Below are positions 63,475 through 64,000 of a DNA stretch of 64,000 nt, piece after piece. A model generated the notes under the pieces. That model ran no database searches, was not told the origin of the DNA, and saw nothing but the letters and a program-made list of their open reading frames with translations. The DNA is from Synechococcus sp. UW69. GTDB lineage: Bacteria; Cyanobacteriota; Cyanobacteriia; PCC-6307; Cyanobiaceae. Location: positions 558,001 to 622,000 of the forward strand of contig NZ_UCNW01000009.1 in the NCBI RefSeq assembly GCF_900474185.1, given 5' to 3'. The translations under genes and the position numbers were made by a program. Each line of letters starts with the position of its first letter. Position 1 is the first letter of the stretch.

Positions 63475-64000
63475 CTAATGCATCGCTGACTTGGTTTCTG
63501 TTGTGAGTTCGCGTCCTTCTCCGGGAATGTCGAGCCACCCCCTCAGCCATGCCGTGAGCCAGATGAACGGCAGGGTGTCGCTCAGCGCCGCCAGCACCTT
63601 GAACAGGTAGCCGCTGCCGATGAAGCTGATCAGCTGCGGCAGCACGGACCGTTCCGGTTGCACAGGCAGCACATGGGCGCCGTAATGGCTGATCAGCACC
63701 ACGGCACTGGTGTCCACCAGCTGACTCACCAAGGTGGAACCGTTGTTGCGCAGCCAGAGGGCTTTGCCTTTGGTGCGCTGTTTCCAGAAGTGGAAGAGCC
63801 GCACATCCACGAATTGCGCCGTGAGATAGGCCACCATCGAGGCGCCCACTGAACCGAAGCTGAGTTGCTGAATGGTGCGGAAGGTGCTGTCGTCGCTTCC
63901 GCTCATGGCTGGCAGCACCCCTCCCAGCCAGAGAATCAGCATCACCCAGCCGTTGAGCAGCAGCCCGACCCAGACCACTTGATTGGCTTTCTGCTCACCC
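63475..64000 (-). CDS. Queuosine precursor transporter (YhhQ/VUT family), 5' end outside window
   Basis: Membrane transporter whose family imports preQ0/preQ1 for tRNA queuosine. The visible 175 residues have GEQKANQVVWVGLL at the left, GSVGASMVAYLTAQFVDVRL, then NNGSTLVSQLVDTSAVVLIS and ALSDTLPFIWLTAWL. Reading continues beyond the end at 64000, and the start codon is outside. A GTG at 63978 is not the true start. With tgt in this window it fits a salvage route. Confidence 0.88.
   Translation of the reverse strand, partial: GEQKANQVVWVGLLLNGWVMLILWLGGVLPAMSGSDDSTFRTIQQLSFGSVGASMVAYLTAQFVDVRLFHFWKQRTKGKALWLRNNGSTLVSQLVDTSAVVLISHYGAHVLPVQPERSVLPQLISFIGSGYLFKVLAALSDTLPFIWLTAWLRGWLDIPGEGRELTTETKSAMH

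Noticed and set aside
1-64000. CRISPR arrays
   Set aside because: No spaced short direct repeats were seen, and no cas genes except the Cas4-like fold in the nuclease at 566, which has its own family.

Overview
The window is a gene-dense, mostly GC-rich stretch of a cyanobacterial chromosome, most likely a marine picocyanobacterium of the Synechococcus type. The evidence is direct: four small photosystem II subunit genes (psbK, psbI, psbN, psbH), the nitrogen regulator ntcA with an NtcA-type promoter, a beta-carotene hydroxylase (crtR), a cyanobacterial-length ispH, a cyanobacterial LptD, and many short families typical of cyanobacteria (DUF3155, DUF4079, DUF1997, DUF3181, DUF3146, DUF3084, DUF3177). 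The assignment to marine Synechococcus is inference from protein flavour and gene content; no species is claimed.

Layout. 1-9.6 kb: a phosphohexomutase cut by the window edge, an Fe-S/RecB-like nuclease, ygfZ-pyrE, a secreted protein, tRNA-Met, an HlyC/CorC membrane protein, an oxidoreductase and a very large GH15/phosphorylase-kinase-like protein. 9.6-17 kb: a WecB-type glycosyltransferase, tgt-psbK, cobS, a sensor histidine kinase, DUF3155, an esterase, purH and DUF4079. 17-21.2 kb: a visibly AT-rich island of small genes, a flavodoxin under a palindromic operator candidate, and decaying gene fragments (DUF4079 copy, DUF1997 gene end, thiD, a frameshifted small gene). 21.2-28 kb: DUF1997, ispH, ammonium transporter amt, sfsA, murJ and three small proteins. 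28-34.7 kb: tRNA-Arg, glyA, a WecA/MraY-like transferase, cinA, leuC-leuD and a pentapeptide-repeat protein. 34.7-42.3 kb: lptD, psbI, a GH38 mannosidase, psbN/psbH, tatA, pth and DUF3146. 42.3-48.7 kb: the rph-ntcA-DUF3084-YqgF-like cluster, a CobO-like/dcd pair, txlA-thyX and a membrane protein. 48.6-57.5 kb: lytic transglycosylase, glmM, a trmB-ictB-kinase operon, a FIST protein and two small genes. 57.5-64 kb: ileS, tRNA-Leu, crtR, gatC with a creatininase-family amidohydrolase, a small membrane protein and a queuosine-precursor transporter cut by the window edge.

How the genes work together. Envelope and glycan genes recur: wecB-like, wecA-like, murJ, lptD, glmM, a sugar kinase of the BadF/NAGK type and the lytic transglycosylase together cover lipid-linked sugar synthesis, lipid II flipping, outer-membrane LPS insertion and amino-sugar use. 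Nitrogen control appears as ntcA and amt. Nucleotide supply is represented by pyrE, purH, dcd, thyX and glyA (one-carbon units). tgt and the YhhQ-type transporter fit queuosine salvage. The most unusual region is the AT-rich island at about 17.0-21.2 kb, bounded by partial direct copies of the DUF1997 gene end and carrying a broken thiD.
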